Shown here in pieces: positions 34,312 through 42,660 of a stretch of DNA of 59,807 bases. The notes beneath the pieces are model-generated. The model searched no databases, was not told the DNA's origin, and saw nothing but the letters and a program-made list of their open reading frames with translations. The position numbers and the translations under genes are program-made. Positions within the stretch are counted from its first letter, which is position 1, and each line of letters begins with the position of its first letter. The DNA comes from Muribaculaceae bacterium (GTDB taxonomy: Bacteria > Bacteroidota > Bacteroidia > Bacteroidales > Muribaculaceae), in assembly GCA_029061255.1 (NCBI GenBank), contig JAIDSL010000117.1:1-59807 (forward strand). The letters are read 5' to 3'.

Positions 34312-36405
34312 TTAAAGTTTGTCGTATTCGTTTTCTTCGGGGAGGTTCAAGCGCTCTGCCTTAGGTTGGAAAGAAGTTCCGTTGACTGTCACATTCTCAA
34401 ATTTCACAGTCGGATAAGCCACAACTGTCAGAGAGGGGTCTTCAGCTTCTACCTTGACATTCTCAAAAAGAACGTTTTCTACAGTGTCGTTGGGATTTCC
34501 CTGGATATGGCAGAATGTATTGCAAGTGACATCGACGTTCTCAATCTTGATGTCACGTACTATGCCGTAAGGATGTTCGTCACTTCCTTCAAGAGTGTAG
34601 AACTGTTTCCATGGTTTCATGTCCATGACAGTTCCGCAATGTCCGGTGATATTTTCGATCTTGACATTTTCATAGACCTGATATGTGTCAGGACGCATCT
34701 TGAGACGAAGTATGGCGGCATTAATGTCCACCTTGCAGTTTCTTACAGTGACATTCTTTGCATGTATGCATTCGCTGCCGAGAGTGAGCACACCGTGAAG
34801 GTTTCTTCCAAACTCACAGTTCTCTACGAGGATATCCTCGCAAATGCCATTGTCCATGGTCCGGTTGGCATATACTCCCTTTCCTCCTTTGAGGCAGACG
34901 CCATCATCGTCGCAATTCAGGTAACAGTTTCTTACTGTCACCCTGCGGCATGCATCAAGGTCGAGTGCATCGCTGCTTGGTGCTCTTACTTCCCCACGTG
35001 GAGCCGTGATTCGGCAGTTTTCGATCAGCACATCGTCACACATATATAGGTGAGTGGTCCAGAACGGGGAGTTTTGCAGATTCACTCCTGATATCTTCAG
35101 GTCGTTGCATCCCCAAAGGAAAACGAGGCGAGGACGGCGCACCTCAAGGTTGGTCCATTCGCGTCCGGCTTCAACAGCACGGTCGCGGTTTGCCCAAAAT
35201 TCTTTCCAGTAGCGCAGGCCGTTGCCGTCAATTGTCCCTTCACCGGTGATCTCAAATCCCTTCACGAAATATGCGTTGATGAGGGCTGCGTGGTAATAGA
35301 TGCTTTTCCCTTCCATACGAGATGGAATAAGGGGGAAGTTGCTGATATCGTCCGATCCCTTTATCTTTGCCCCTTTTTCAAGGTGAAGGCGAGTGCCGGG
35401 CTTAAAGAAGAGGGCACCTGTCAGGTATGTGCCGGCAGGGAATATGATCTCTCCGCCTCCATTGGCTTCAGCTATGTCGATGATATTCTGGATTGCAGCG
35501 GTCTGGAGTACGGTACTGTCGTTGGCATAGACAGCCATATCAGTGACCACATATTTCATCTCTCGTGCATTTTCCTTTGGAATCACAAACTTTGAAAGCT
35601 CAGGAATCCTCTTGGCGAGTGAGTCGGCAGCGAGGCGCGCAAGGACGGTGCCACCATAGATATTGAGATGAGTGTTGTCAATCTTTCCTTTCGGACAGAA
35701 TTTGTATTTCCCTTCAGGAATCCACATATAGAGAGCCTTTGACTTCTCAGTGCCGAGATACTGCACCAGATTATGAGTGCCGGCATTCATGTCGATGAAT
35801 GCCACTTTCTGTTTTTTTGCGACATCCTTGGGGCTCTGCAGGTAAGCTCCATGAGTATCCACGAGTCTTGTCCCCTCCTTTTTGGGGTCAACGTTTGTAG
35901 GTCCGGCTTCATGGTCGCTCACGTCTTTAGTATTGTCCATCTTGTCTGATGGGAAGTTTCGACGAACGATTGAGTTCATCAAGATAGGGTTGGCTCCTTT
36001 CTTCTTGACGTCTTTTACCATCTTGGTCAGGTTGGCATCGAAAGTTGATCCCGGTGCGGAATATCTGTCGGGATTCTTGATCTTCTCGTCGTTGTGCCCG
36101 AACTGGATGATCACGTAGTCTCCTTTCTTGACTCCTTCCATCATCTTGTCCCAGCGTCCGCTGTCGATGAAGCTTTTAGTGCTCTGCCCGTTGACAGCAT
36201 GATTGCTGACCTTCACCGGTCCCTGAAGCATCAACGGGAGCATCTGTCCCCAGCCTCTTTCCTGCTTTTCATCATCTATCGGCTTATTGGCCATAGTAGA
36301 ATCGCCAGCCATCCAGATGGTGATGGTATCGGTCTGCTCTTGTGCAAGAGCTCGCGCAGGCAGCATTGCTGCCAGCGCGAGTAACATAATTGATATTTTC
36401 TTCAT
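34312..36405 (-). CDS. CE12 rhamnogalacturonan acetylesterase fused to GH28
   Basis: A 697-residue exported fusion with signal peptide (LLALAAMLPARALA). Residues about 25-270 are an SGNH acetylesterase of the CE12 type: TIWMAGDSTMANKP (Ser36), a glycine block at VSNHAVNGQSTKSF, YVIIQFGHNDEK (Asn105) and KIDNTHLNIYGG (Asp243, His246). Residues about 285-690 are a GH28 beta-helix: AEANGGGEIIFPAGTYLTGA, PSSDALDLDACRRVTVRNC, NCDDDGVCLKGGKG, LHGVLTLGSE and LRLKM. It would strip acetyl groups from galacturonate and then cut the exposed backbone. Gaps of 18 bp to the transporter gene and 7 bp to the next GH28 gene place it inside the operon. Confidence 0.92.
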   Translation of the reverse strand: MKKISIMLLALAAMLPARALAQEQTDTITIWMAGDSTMANKPIDDEKQERGWGQMLPLMLQGPVKVSNHAVNGQSTKSFIDSGRWDKMMEGVKKGDYVIIQFGHNDEKIKNPDRYSAPGSTFDANLTKMVKDVKKKGANPILMNSIVRRNFPSDKMDNTKDVSDHEAGPTNVDPKKEGTRLVDTHGAYLQSPKDVAKKQKVAFIDMNAGTHNLVQYLGTEKSKALYMWIPEGKYKFCPKGKIDNTHLNIYGGTVLARLAADSLAKRIPELSKFVIPKENAREMKYVVTDMAVYANDSTVLQTAAIQNIIDIAEANGGGEIIFPAGTYLTGALFFKPGTRLHLEKGAKIKGSDDISNFPLIPSRMEGKSIYYHAALINAYFVKGFEITGEGTIDGNGLRYWKEFWANRDRAVEAGREWTNLEVRRPRLVFLWGCNDLKISGVNLQNSPFWTTHLYMCDDVLIENCRITAPRGEVRAPSSDALDLDACRRVTVRNCYLNCDDDGVCLKGGKGVYANRTMDNGICEDILVENCEFGRNLHGVLTLGSECIHAKNVTVRNCKVDINAAILRLKMRPDTYQVYENVKIENITGHCGTVMDMKPWKQFYTLEGSDEHPYGIVRDIKIENVDVTCNTFCHIQGNPNDTVENVLFENVKVEAEDPSLTVVAYPTVKFENVTVNGTSFQPKAERLNLPEENEYDKL

Positions 36406-36423
36406 TGTGGAAATTGCTAAGGA

Positions 36424-37926
36424 TTATGCCACTTCGATCTTCTTGTAGCGAGGCACAAGAAGCTTCATGATGCACCATCCGAGAAGATACGCCACGCCAC
36501 AGATGCAGAATACGATGAAGTATCCGGCAGGCTTGCCTGTGAAGCTGAACATAGACATCTGAGTCTGTGCTGCATAATCGAAAAGTACACCGGAGCCTTT
36601 ATTGATGCAGAAAGAACCAATGCCGCCTGCCATGCCGCCGATACCGATGATCGTAGCGATGGTACTCTTCGGGAACATATCGCCTACAACAGAATAGATG
36701 TTGGCGCTCCATGACTGATGTGCTGCACCAGCTATACCGATGATTATGATAGGCATCCACTGAGAGACTTCTGCAAGTGGCTGGGCGAAAAGCGCAAGAA
36801 GGGGGAAGAGTGCGAAGATGAACATCGCTTTCATACGAGCTGAATATGGATTCTCATCGATTCCTTTGGCTGCCGCCCGGTTCATGAGGATTGTCGGGAG
36901 CTTACCTCCGTAGATAGATAACATCGTGATGAGATATAGCACAAAAATCATCAGCATACCGGTGCCGGAAGAAGTGGAAAGCTCAAAAACGTCAGTAATG
37001 TAAGCAGGTGTCCAGAAGAGGAAGAACCACCACACACCGTCAGTCAAGAACTTACCGAAGAACACCGCCCATGTTTGCGGATACTTGAAGCACTGCCAGA
37101 AAGGAATTGTTGCAGTCTCGCTGTCTTCGATCTCTGCCTTTTCTCTTGCTGACTCATCGGGAGTGTCATTGTCTTGTTCGATATAAGCAAGCTCAGCCTC
37201 GTTGACACGTGGATTCTGAGCCGGTTCCTTATAAAGGAATACCCAGAAGCCCATCCATACGAAACCGAGTGCACCGATTACAATGAATGCCATCTCCCAT
37301 CCGTTTCCCCAGCCGATGCTCTGGAAGAAGCGAGCGAGCGGGCCGATGGTGAAGGGAGCCACGAGTGCGCCAACTGCTGATCCGGCATTGAATATAGAAG
37401 TTGCATATGCACGGTCGCGTTTTGGGAAGTATTCAGCTGTCACTTTGATTGCAGCCGGGAAGTTTCCAGCCTCACCGAGTGCCAGGATAGTGCGTGCTGC
37501 AAGGAAGAAATAGACAGACACTGTAGAAATCATCAAAGCTAATTCTCCGGTGGCTCCTAACAGGTCGTTTGCTTCATGAAGGCCAAGTGTGTGCTCAGTT
37601 GCCCATCCGCATGCTGCATGAAGGCATGCACCGGCACTCCATACTCCGATGGCCCAGAGATATCCTTTCTTTGTGCCCATCCAGTCGATGAAGCGGCCGG
37701 CAAGAAGATTAGCGATGGCATATACTATTGAGAAAACAGCCGTTATTGTTCCGTAGTCAGAATCAGTCCAATGGAATTCAGGAGAAATAAACTCCTTCCA
37801 GGTAAGGGAGAGCACCTGACGGTCCATATAATTGACCGTAGTTGCAAGAAACAGCAGCAGACAGATGGTCCAACGGAAGTTGGTCATCTTCTGGTTGGCT
37901 GCTGCCAATGGTGAAGTATTTGCCAT
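36424..37926 (-). CDS. exuT: MFS hexuronate transporter (ExuT-like)
   Basis: A 500-residue major facilitator protein with twelve predicted membrane helices and the anion:cation symporter family opening WTICLLLFLATTVNYMDRQV. Other landmarks are FIDWMGTKKGYLWAIGVWSA, LGEAGNFPAAIKVTAEYFPK and RDRAYATSIFNAGSAVGALV, all typical of ExuT and its relatives. It would import galacturonate or glucuronate by proton symport. It is separated from uxaC by 2 bp and from the CE12-GH28 gene by 18 bp, which ties uptake to both breakdown outside and catabolism inside. Compared with E. coli ExuT (about 430 residues) it has a longer central loop, near residues 225-260. Confidence 0.9.
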   Translation of the reverse strand: MANTSPLAAANQKMTNFRWTICLLLFLATTVNYMDRQVLSLTWKEFISPEFHWTDSDYGTITAVFSIVYAIANLLAGRFIDWMGTKKGYLWAIGVWSAGACLHAACGWATEHTLGLHEANDLLGATGELALMISTVSVYFFLAARTILALGEAGNFPAAIKVTAEYFPKRDRAYATSIFNAGSAVGALVAPFTIGPLARFFQSIGWGNGWEMAFIVIGALGFVWMGFWVFLYKEPAQNPRVNEAELAYIEQDNDTPDESAREKAEIEDSETATIPFWQCFKYPQTWAVFFGKFLTDGVWWFFLFWTPAYITDVFELSTSSGTGMLMIFVLYLITMLSIYGGKLPTILMNRAAAKGIDENPYSARMKAMFIFALFPLLALFAQPLAEVSQWMPIIIIGIAGAAHQSWSANIYSVVGDMFPKSTIATIIGIGGMAGGIGSFCINKGSGVLFDYAAQTQMSMFSFTGKPAGYFIVFCICGVAYLLGWCIMKLLVPRYKKIEVA

Positions 37927-37928
37927 GA

Positions 37929-39344
37929 TCAGAATTTGAAGTAGTTTTTAGCGTTGTTGTAGCAAATATCTTCGATCATCTGGTTGACGCGCTTCTCCTC
38001 ATAGCCTGTGTAGGGTATCTCACCATTTTCGATATCTGTGCCTACAAGGTTGCAGAGGGTGCGACGGAAATATTCGTGACGCGGGTAGGAGAGGAAGGAG
38101 CGGCTGTCGGTGAGCATACCGACGAAACGGCTAAGAAGGCCGAGGAGTGAGAGTGCATTCATCTGCTTCTGCATTCCATCTTTCTGATCAAGGAACCACC
38201 ATCCTGAACCGAGCTGGATCTTGCCTGCCACACTTCCATCCTGGAAGTTGCCGAGCATAGTTGCCATCACTTCGTTAGCGCATGGATTCAGGTTGTAAAG
38301 TATAGTCTTGGCGAGTTTACCACGGCTGTTGAGCTTATCGAGATATTTTGCACACTTCTTGGCTGTGTTGAATTCACCGATCGAATCAAAGCCTGTGTCT
38401 GGACCAAGAAGCTTGAACATCTTGGAGTTATTGTCGCGGATAGCTCCGTAGTGGAACTGCTGTGTCCAACCGCTTTCATAATCCATTTCACCGAACACAA
38501 TCATCATGGCGCTCTTGAACTTCTCCACTTCCTCGGGAGTGAGAGAACCTCCGTCCATGACTTTGGTAAACATTGCATCTATTTCAGGCTGAGTGTAATC
38601 CTCAGCATAGAATTCCTCGATACCGTGGTCGGAAAGGCGGCAACCCATCTCCTCGAAGAAATCGTGACGCTTCTGAAGTGCATCTACGAGATCATTGAAA
38701 GTGCGGATTTCCATTCCGGCAGCCTCGCCGAGTTTTGCGATATATTCGCGGTATTCCTCAGGTTTGTCTACAGCCATAGCCTTGTCGGGACGCCATGTAG
38801 GAAGCATCTTGATCTCAAAGCCGGAGTCTTTCACCTGCTTGTGGTATTCAAGTGAATCTGCCGGATCATCAGTGGTGCACACAGTCTCAACATTGTAGCG
38901 GCGCATGAGTCCGCGGGCTGTCATATTGGGGTCGTTGCGAAGCTTGTCGTTGCACTCGTCGAAAATCTCTTTTGCAGTCTCCGGATTGAGAAGTTTGTCG
39001 ATTCCGAAAGCAGTCTTGAGCTCCAGATGTGTCCAGTGGTAGAGTGGGTTACGGAATGTATAAGGAACAGTCTCAGCCCATTTCTGGAATTTCTCCCAGT
39101 CAGTAGTGTCTTTGCCTGTGCAGAAGCGCTCGTCAACGCCGTTGCTGCGCATGGCACGCCACTTATAATGGTCGCCACCGAGCCAAAGCTCAGTGATAGA
39201 ATTGAATTTGTGGTCGTCAGCCACCATCTTCGGAATCAGGTGGCAGTGATAGTCGATAATCGGCATTTTAGCCGCATGCTCGTGATAGAGCTTCTGCGCA
39301 GTCTCATTCTGCAGCAGAAAATTTTCGTCCATGAAGGGTTTCAT
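37929..39344 (-). CDS. uxaC: Glucuronate/galacturonate isomerase
   Basis: A 471-residue cytoplasmic enzyme of the amidohydrolase-like UxaC family that converts D-galacturonate to D-tagaturonate (and D-glucuronate to D-fructuronate). Landmarks are MKPFMDENFLL at the start, MPIIDYHCHLIPKMVADDHK (metal-binding His-x-His), FRNPLYHWTHLELKTAFGID, TVCTTDDPADSLEYHKQVKD, QFHYGAIRDNNSKMFKLLGP and LTDSRSFLSYPRHEYFRRTL. Length matches E. coli UxaC (470). It is preceded by 131 bp that contain an ATGCATAAT repeat array and may hold its own promoter, and is followed after 2 bp by the hexuronate transporter. Confidence 0.97.
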   Translation of the reverse strand: MKPFMDENFLLQNETAQKLYHEHAAKMPIIDYHCHLIPKMVADDHKFNSITELWLGGDHYKWRAMRSNGVDERFCTGKDTTDWEKFQKWAETVPYTFRNPLYHWTHLELKTAFGIDKLLNPETAKEIFDECNDKLRNDPNMTARGLMRRYNVETVCTTDDPADSLEYHKQVKDSGFEIKMLPTWRPDKAMAVDKPEEYREYIAKLGEAAGMEIRTFNDLVDALQKRHDFFEEMGCRLSDHGIEEFYAEDYTQPEIDAMFTKVMDGGSLTPEEVEKFKSAMMIVFGEMDYESGWTQQFHYGAIRDNNSKMFKLLGPDTGFDSIGEFNTAKKCAKYLDKLNSRGKLAKTILYNLNPCANEVMATMLGNFQDGSVAGKIQLGSGWWFLDQKDGMQKQMNALSLLGLLSRFVGMLTDSRSFLSYPRHEYFRRTLCNLVGTDIENGEIPYTGYEEKRVNQMIEDICYNNAKNYFKF

Positions 39345-39368
39345 ATGCAGTTAGTTTAAACATTTGAA

Positions 39369-39398
39369 ATGCATAATGCATAATTCATAATGCATAAT
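39369..39398. repeat. ATGCATAATTCATA-type tandem repeat upstream of uxaC
   Basis: The same interlocking ATGCATAAT / TTCATAATG array as at 26632-26665. It lies 25 bp upstream of the uxaC start codon. Confidence 0.7.
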
Positions 39399-39475
39399 CT
39401 ATTTCTATATTAAGATAAATGAAATGCTTTTATGAATTATTAGTTGATTATGTCGGTTGCTCAGTAAGCTTTCAC

Positions 39476-40975
39476 TTACAGGGTAACTCCATTCTTGAAG
39501 ATGGCGATCTCGTGGATGCCTGCCTTTTCGGAGTTGACTTTCTTTCCGCTTGCCACATCGAGCACGAAGTCGGCAAATTTCTTTGCAACATCCTTCATGT
39601 CAGCATCTTCTACAAGCACACCGGCATTGAAGTCAATCCAATCCGGTTTTCTCCTTGCCAGATTGCTGTTGGTGGAAATTTTAGCTGTAGGCACAAAAGT
39701 CCCAAATGGAGTGCCTCGTCCGGTGGTGAAAAGCACTATCTGGCATCCTGATGCCGCGAGGGCAGTAGAGGCTACGAGGTCGTTGCCGGGAGCAGAAAGA
39801 AGGTTAAGTCCATGATTGTGTATGCGTTCGCCATATGCAAGCACCCCTTTCACTTCGCTCTTACCGCTCTTCTGGGTGCAACCGAGGGCTTTCTCCTCAA
39901 GAGTGGATATGCCACCTGCCTTGTTGCCCGGAGATGGATTCTCACCTACCGGTTCGCCATGGCTGAGGAAATATTCCTTGAAGTCATTGATGAGGGTGAT
40001 AGTCTCTCCAAGGAGCTCATCATCGGCACATCTCTGCATAAGAATGGTCTCGGCGCCAAACATTTCAGGCACCTCGGTCAGAACTGTGGTGCCACCCTGG
40101 CAATCGCACAGGAAATCTGAGAATTCTCCAAGGAGGGGGTTTGCTGTGATGCCTGAGAAGCCATCGCTGCCGCCGCACTTGAGTCCAATTTTGAGCTTGG
40201 AGGCGGGAAGGGTAGTGCGTTTGTCTTCCTTAGCCTTATTATATAAGTCGCGGAGAATATTTAAGCCGTATTCAACTTCATCGCCTTCCACTTCCTGGCA
40301 AACCATGAATTTGACACGATCTTTATCGTAGTCGCCGCAGAATTCCTCAAATACTTTCGGCTGATTGTTCTCGCATCCGAGTCCTACCACGAGAATGCCA
40401 CCGGCATTTGGGTGATGCACCATATCGCGGAGGATCTTCTTGGTGTTTTCGTGGTCGTCGCCAAGCTGTGAGCATCCATAGTTGTGTGGGAAGCCGAATA
40501 TTCCGTCTACACCCTCTGCCCCTGTCTCGGCATTGAGCTTATCTACGATTTGCTTTACGATTCCATTGACGCAACCAACTGTAGGGATCACCCATAGCTC
40601 ATTGCGCACACCGGCCTGTCCATCCTTGCGGAGGAATCCTTCGAAGGTGCGTTCGCCACCTTCACAGTGACATTTCTCTACCGGTTTACGCTTCACGTCG
40701 GAATAGTCGAGTTGTCCTTCAAGGTTGGTCTTGATGTCATGATCATCGAGAAAACTGCCGAGAGCTATGTCATGTTTGGCATGGCCGATGGGAAAACCAT
40801 ATTTGATGATATTCTCACCTTCCTTTATATCCTTGAGAGCGAATTTATGACCTGCCGGGATGTCAGAGACGAGTGTGAAAGTCACCCCGTCTATATTTAC
40901 CTCATTACCCTTCTGCAATGCGGAGATGGCAACTGCCACATTGTCGGAAGGGTTGATTTTAATGTAATCTTTCAT
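39476..40975 (-). CDS. uxaA: Altronate dehydratase
   Basis: A 499-residue enzyme that removes water from D-altronate to form 2-keto-3-deoxygluconate. The N-terminal SAF-like domain (about 1-95, KINPSDNVAVAISALQKGNE) is followed by the UxaA catalytic region with GFLRKDGQAGVRNELWVIPT, VGCVNGIVKQ, GFPHNYGCSQLGDDHENTKK, KIGLKCGGSDGFSGITANPL and FTTGRGTPFGTFVPTAKIST. The Cys and His residues in these motifs are those expected to bind iron. Length agrees with E. coli UxaA (495). It lies between uxaB and uxaC. The product needs KdgK and KDPG aldolase, neither of which is in the window. Confidence 0.96.
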   Translation of the reverse strand: MKDYIKINPSDNVAVAISALQKGNEVNIDGVTFTLVSDIPAGHKFALKDIKEGENIIKYGFPIGHAKHDIALGSFLDDHDIKTNLEGQLDYSDVKRKPVEKCHCEGGERTFEGFLRKDGQAGVRNELWVIPTVGCVNGIVKQIVDKLNAETGAEGVDGIFGFPHNYGCSQLGDDHENTKKILRDMVHHPNAGGILVVGLGCENNQPKVFEEFCGDYDKDRVKFMVCQEVEGDEVEYGLNILRDLYNKAKEDKRTTLPASKLKIGLKCGGSDGFSGITANPLLGEFSDFLCDCQGGTTVLTEVPEMFGAETILMQRCADDELLGETITLINDFKEYFLSHGEPVGENPSPGNKAGGISTLEEKALGCTQKSGKSEVKGVLAYGERIHNHGLNLLSAPGNDLVASTALAASGCQIVLFTTGRGTPFGTFVPTAKISTNSNLARRKPDWIDFNAGVLVEDADMKDVAKKFADFVLDVASGKKVNSEKAGIHEIAIFKNGVTL

Positions 40976-40993
40976 GAAGAAAAATGGTAATGT

Positions 40994-41028
40994 TCATGCC
41001 CGGTCGGAATTAATCCGTCCGGGCATGA
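40994..41028 (-). terminator. Hairpin between uxaB and uxaA
   Basis: A 10-bp GC-rich stem (TCATGCCCGG at 40994-41003, CCGGGCATGA at 41019-41028) with a smaller inner stem (CGGA / TCCG). On the minus strand it is followed by mixed sequence with a short T-run 12 bp later. It may be a partial terminator or an RNA-processing hairpin that sets different levels of the two enzymes. Confidence 0.55.
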
Positions 41029-41039
41029 GATAATTTATA

Positions 41040-42521
41040 TTAAAGAATGCTCTCGACAGTAGCGAGCATACCCTTGTCTTGGATGCTGTCGAGATATTCC
41101 ACCACGAGGTCTGTCAGACCCGGAATCTCATTGAGATTGCCGTGTTCCTTCCAGATGAGGTCGTCAGCGGCGAGCACTCCTTCAGCCACCTTGCGTGTGT
41201 CGCCGGTAGCCCAGAGTTCAGTCAGAAGGTCCATTATCTTCTGGTCGTCTTTCGGCTGGATAGGAGATCCATCTTCGCGCTTGCCACCCTTATAGTAGGT
41301 GATGATGGCAGCTAAGCCGAGTACAAGACCCTTCGGAAGCTCACCCTTGCGCTCGAGATAGGTCTTCACGCCGGGGAGATCGCGGGTCTGGTATTTCGGG
41401 AAGGAGTTGAGCATGATAGATGTCACCTGATGGTCCACGAATGGGTTGTTGAAGCGTTCGAGCACGCTTTCGCCATAAGCCTGAAGCTCATCCATCGGGA
41501 GATTAAGTGTCTGCATAAGCTCGTCAAACTGCACCTTGTGGATGAATTTGCCGATTACCGGATGGTTGCATGCATCGCGCACGATGTCTACGCCGCTGAG
41601 ATAGCTGACAGGGGAGAGGACGGTGTGCGGGCCATTGAGCAGTGTCACTTTGCGCTCGTGGTATGGAGCCTCAGAATCAGTGATGATCACGTTAAGTCCG
41701 GCCTTCTCGGCAGGGAATTCAGCACGGAGCTCCTCGATGCTCATGTTTTCGGGGCGTTCGATTACCCAAACGTGGAAAGCCTCACCCTGCACCACTACGT
41801 TGTCTTTATATCCAAGTTTCTCCTGGATGTTTGCAATTTCCTTGCGTGGGAATCCCGGGACAATTCGGTCTACAAGAGTTGCACATACATAGTTGTAGGT
41901 GTTAAACCAGTTCTTGAATCCTTCATAGTCTTCACCGAGCTGATCTTTCCAGAGGTCGATATAGTCGTTGACGAATTTCTTGAGGTGGTGACCGTTTTCA
42001 AAGATAAGCTCGCAAGGCATGATGATGAGACCTTTCTTGGGGTCGCCGTTGAATGCCTTATAGCGAGTGTAGAGAATCTGGGCCAGTTTAGCAGGATAAG
42101 ATGCCGGGGGAGCGTCGTTGAGCTTGCATTCCGGATCAAATGCTATGCCAGCTTCTGTGGTGTTGGAGATTACGAATCTGATTTCCGGTTGAACTGCAAG
42201 ACCAAGCATTGCGTCGTGTTGGCCCCAGGGGTTGATACCTCTGCTGATGACGTCGATTCTCTTGAAAGAGTTGACGATTTCACCGTTCAGACGACCCTGA
42301 AGGTTGACGTTATACATATAGTCTTGAGCTGAGAGCAACTTCATTGCAAAATCATCGGGAGTGCCCTGAAGCACAACGACTGATGAATTGAAGTCTGTAG
42401 CCTCGTTCATATTCTTTACGATCCAGTCTACAAATGCGCGAAGGAAGTTTCCTTCTCCAAACTGGATGATTCTCTCAGGTGCCGTAGCTTTAGGTGCGGT
42501 CAGTTTGTTAAGAACTTTCAT
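41040..42521 (-). CDS. uxaB: Tagaturonate reductase (altronate oxidoreductase)
   Basis: A 493-residue NAD-dependent long-chain mannitol-dehydrogenase family enzyme that reduces D-tagaturonate to D-altronate. The dinucleotide-binding region starts at PERIIQFGEGNFLRAFVDWI, and the C-terminal domain has FHVWVIERPENMSIEELRAE, VTLLNGPHTVLSPVSYLSGV (with the Lys-Asn-His type catalytic region just before it) and FNNPFVDHQVTSIMLNSFPK. Length agrees with E. coli UxaB (483). It is the first gene of the pectin locus and has a good promoter. Confidence 0.96.
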   Translation of the reverse strand: MKVLNKLTAPKATAPERIIQFGEGNFLRAFVDWIVKNMNEATDFNSSVVVLQGTPDDFAMKLLSAQDYMYNVNLQGRLNGEIVNSFKRIDVISRGINPWGQHDAMLGLAVQPEIRFVISNTTEAGIAFDPECKLNDAPPASYPAKLAQILYTRYKAFNGDPKKGLIIMPCELIFENGHHLKKFVNDYIDLWKDQLGEDYEGFKNWFNTYNYVCATLVDRIVPGFPRKEIANIQEKLGYKDNVVVQGEAFHVWVIERPENMSIEELRAEFPAEKAGLNVIITDSEAPYHERKVTLLNGPHTVLSPVSYLSGVDIVRDACNHPVIGKFIHKVQFDELMQTLNLPMDELQAYGESVLERFNNPFVDHQVTSIMLNSFPKYQTRDLPGVKTYLERKGELPKGLVLGLAAIITYYKGGKREDGSPIQPKDDQKIMDLLTELWATGDTRKVAEGVLAADDLIWKEHGNLNEIPGLTDLVVEYLDSIQDKGMLATVESIL

Positions 42522-42564
42522 GTGTTTAGATTGATTCTTAGATAGGTTGATTCTTTCTAAAATG

Positions 42565-42596
42565 CAAAACTAACAAAAATTCCTCTCATATGCAAA
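42565..42596 (-). promoter_or_regulatory. Promoter at the head of the pectin locus
   Basis: On the minus strand TTTG (plus 42593-42596), 20 bp, TAGTTTTG (plus 42565-42572), ending about 43 bp before the uxaB start. No clear operator was recognised and no regulator gene of the pathway is in the window. Confidence 0.7.
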
Positions 42597-42660
42597 TAAA
42601 ATGCTATTTAATTCAACTTTCGTTTTTCTCCGGTATCAAGTCGATTCAATTACTGCATGT

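Noticed and set aside
34237-35049. 270-residue plus-strand reading frame
   Set aside because: It lies opposite the CE12-GH28 and GH28-GH105 genes, which have full catalytic motifs; its own translation shows no recognisable domain.
41430-42332. 300-residue plus-strand reading frame
   Set aside because: It is antisense to uxaB, whose identity is firm; the long open frame comes from codon bias of uxaB.
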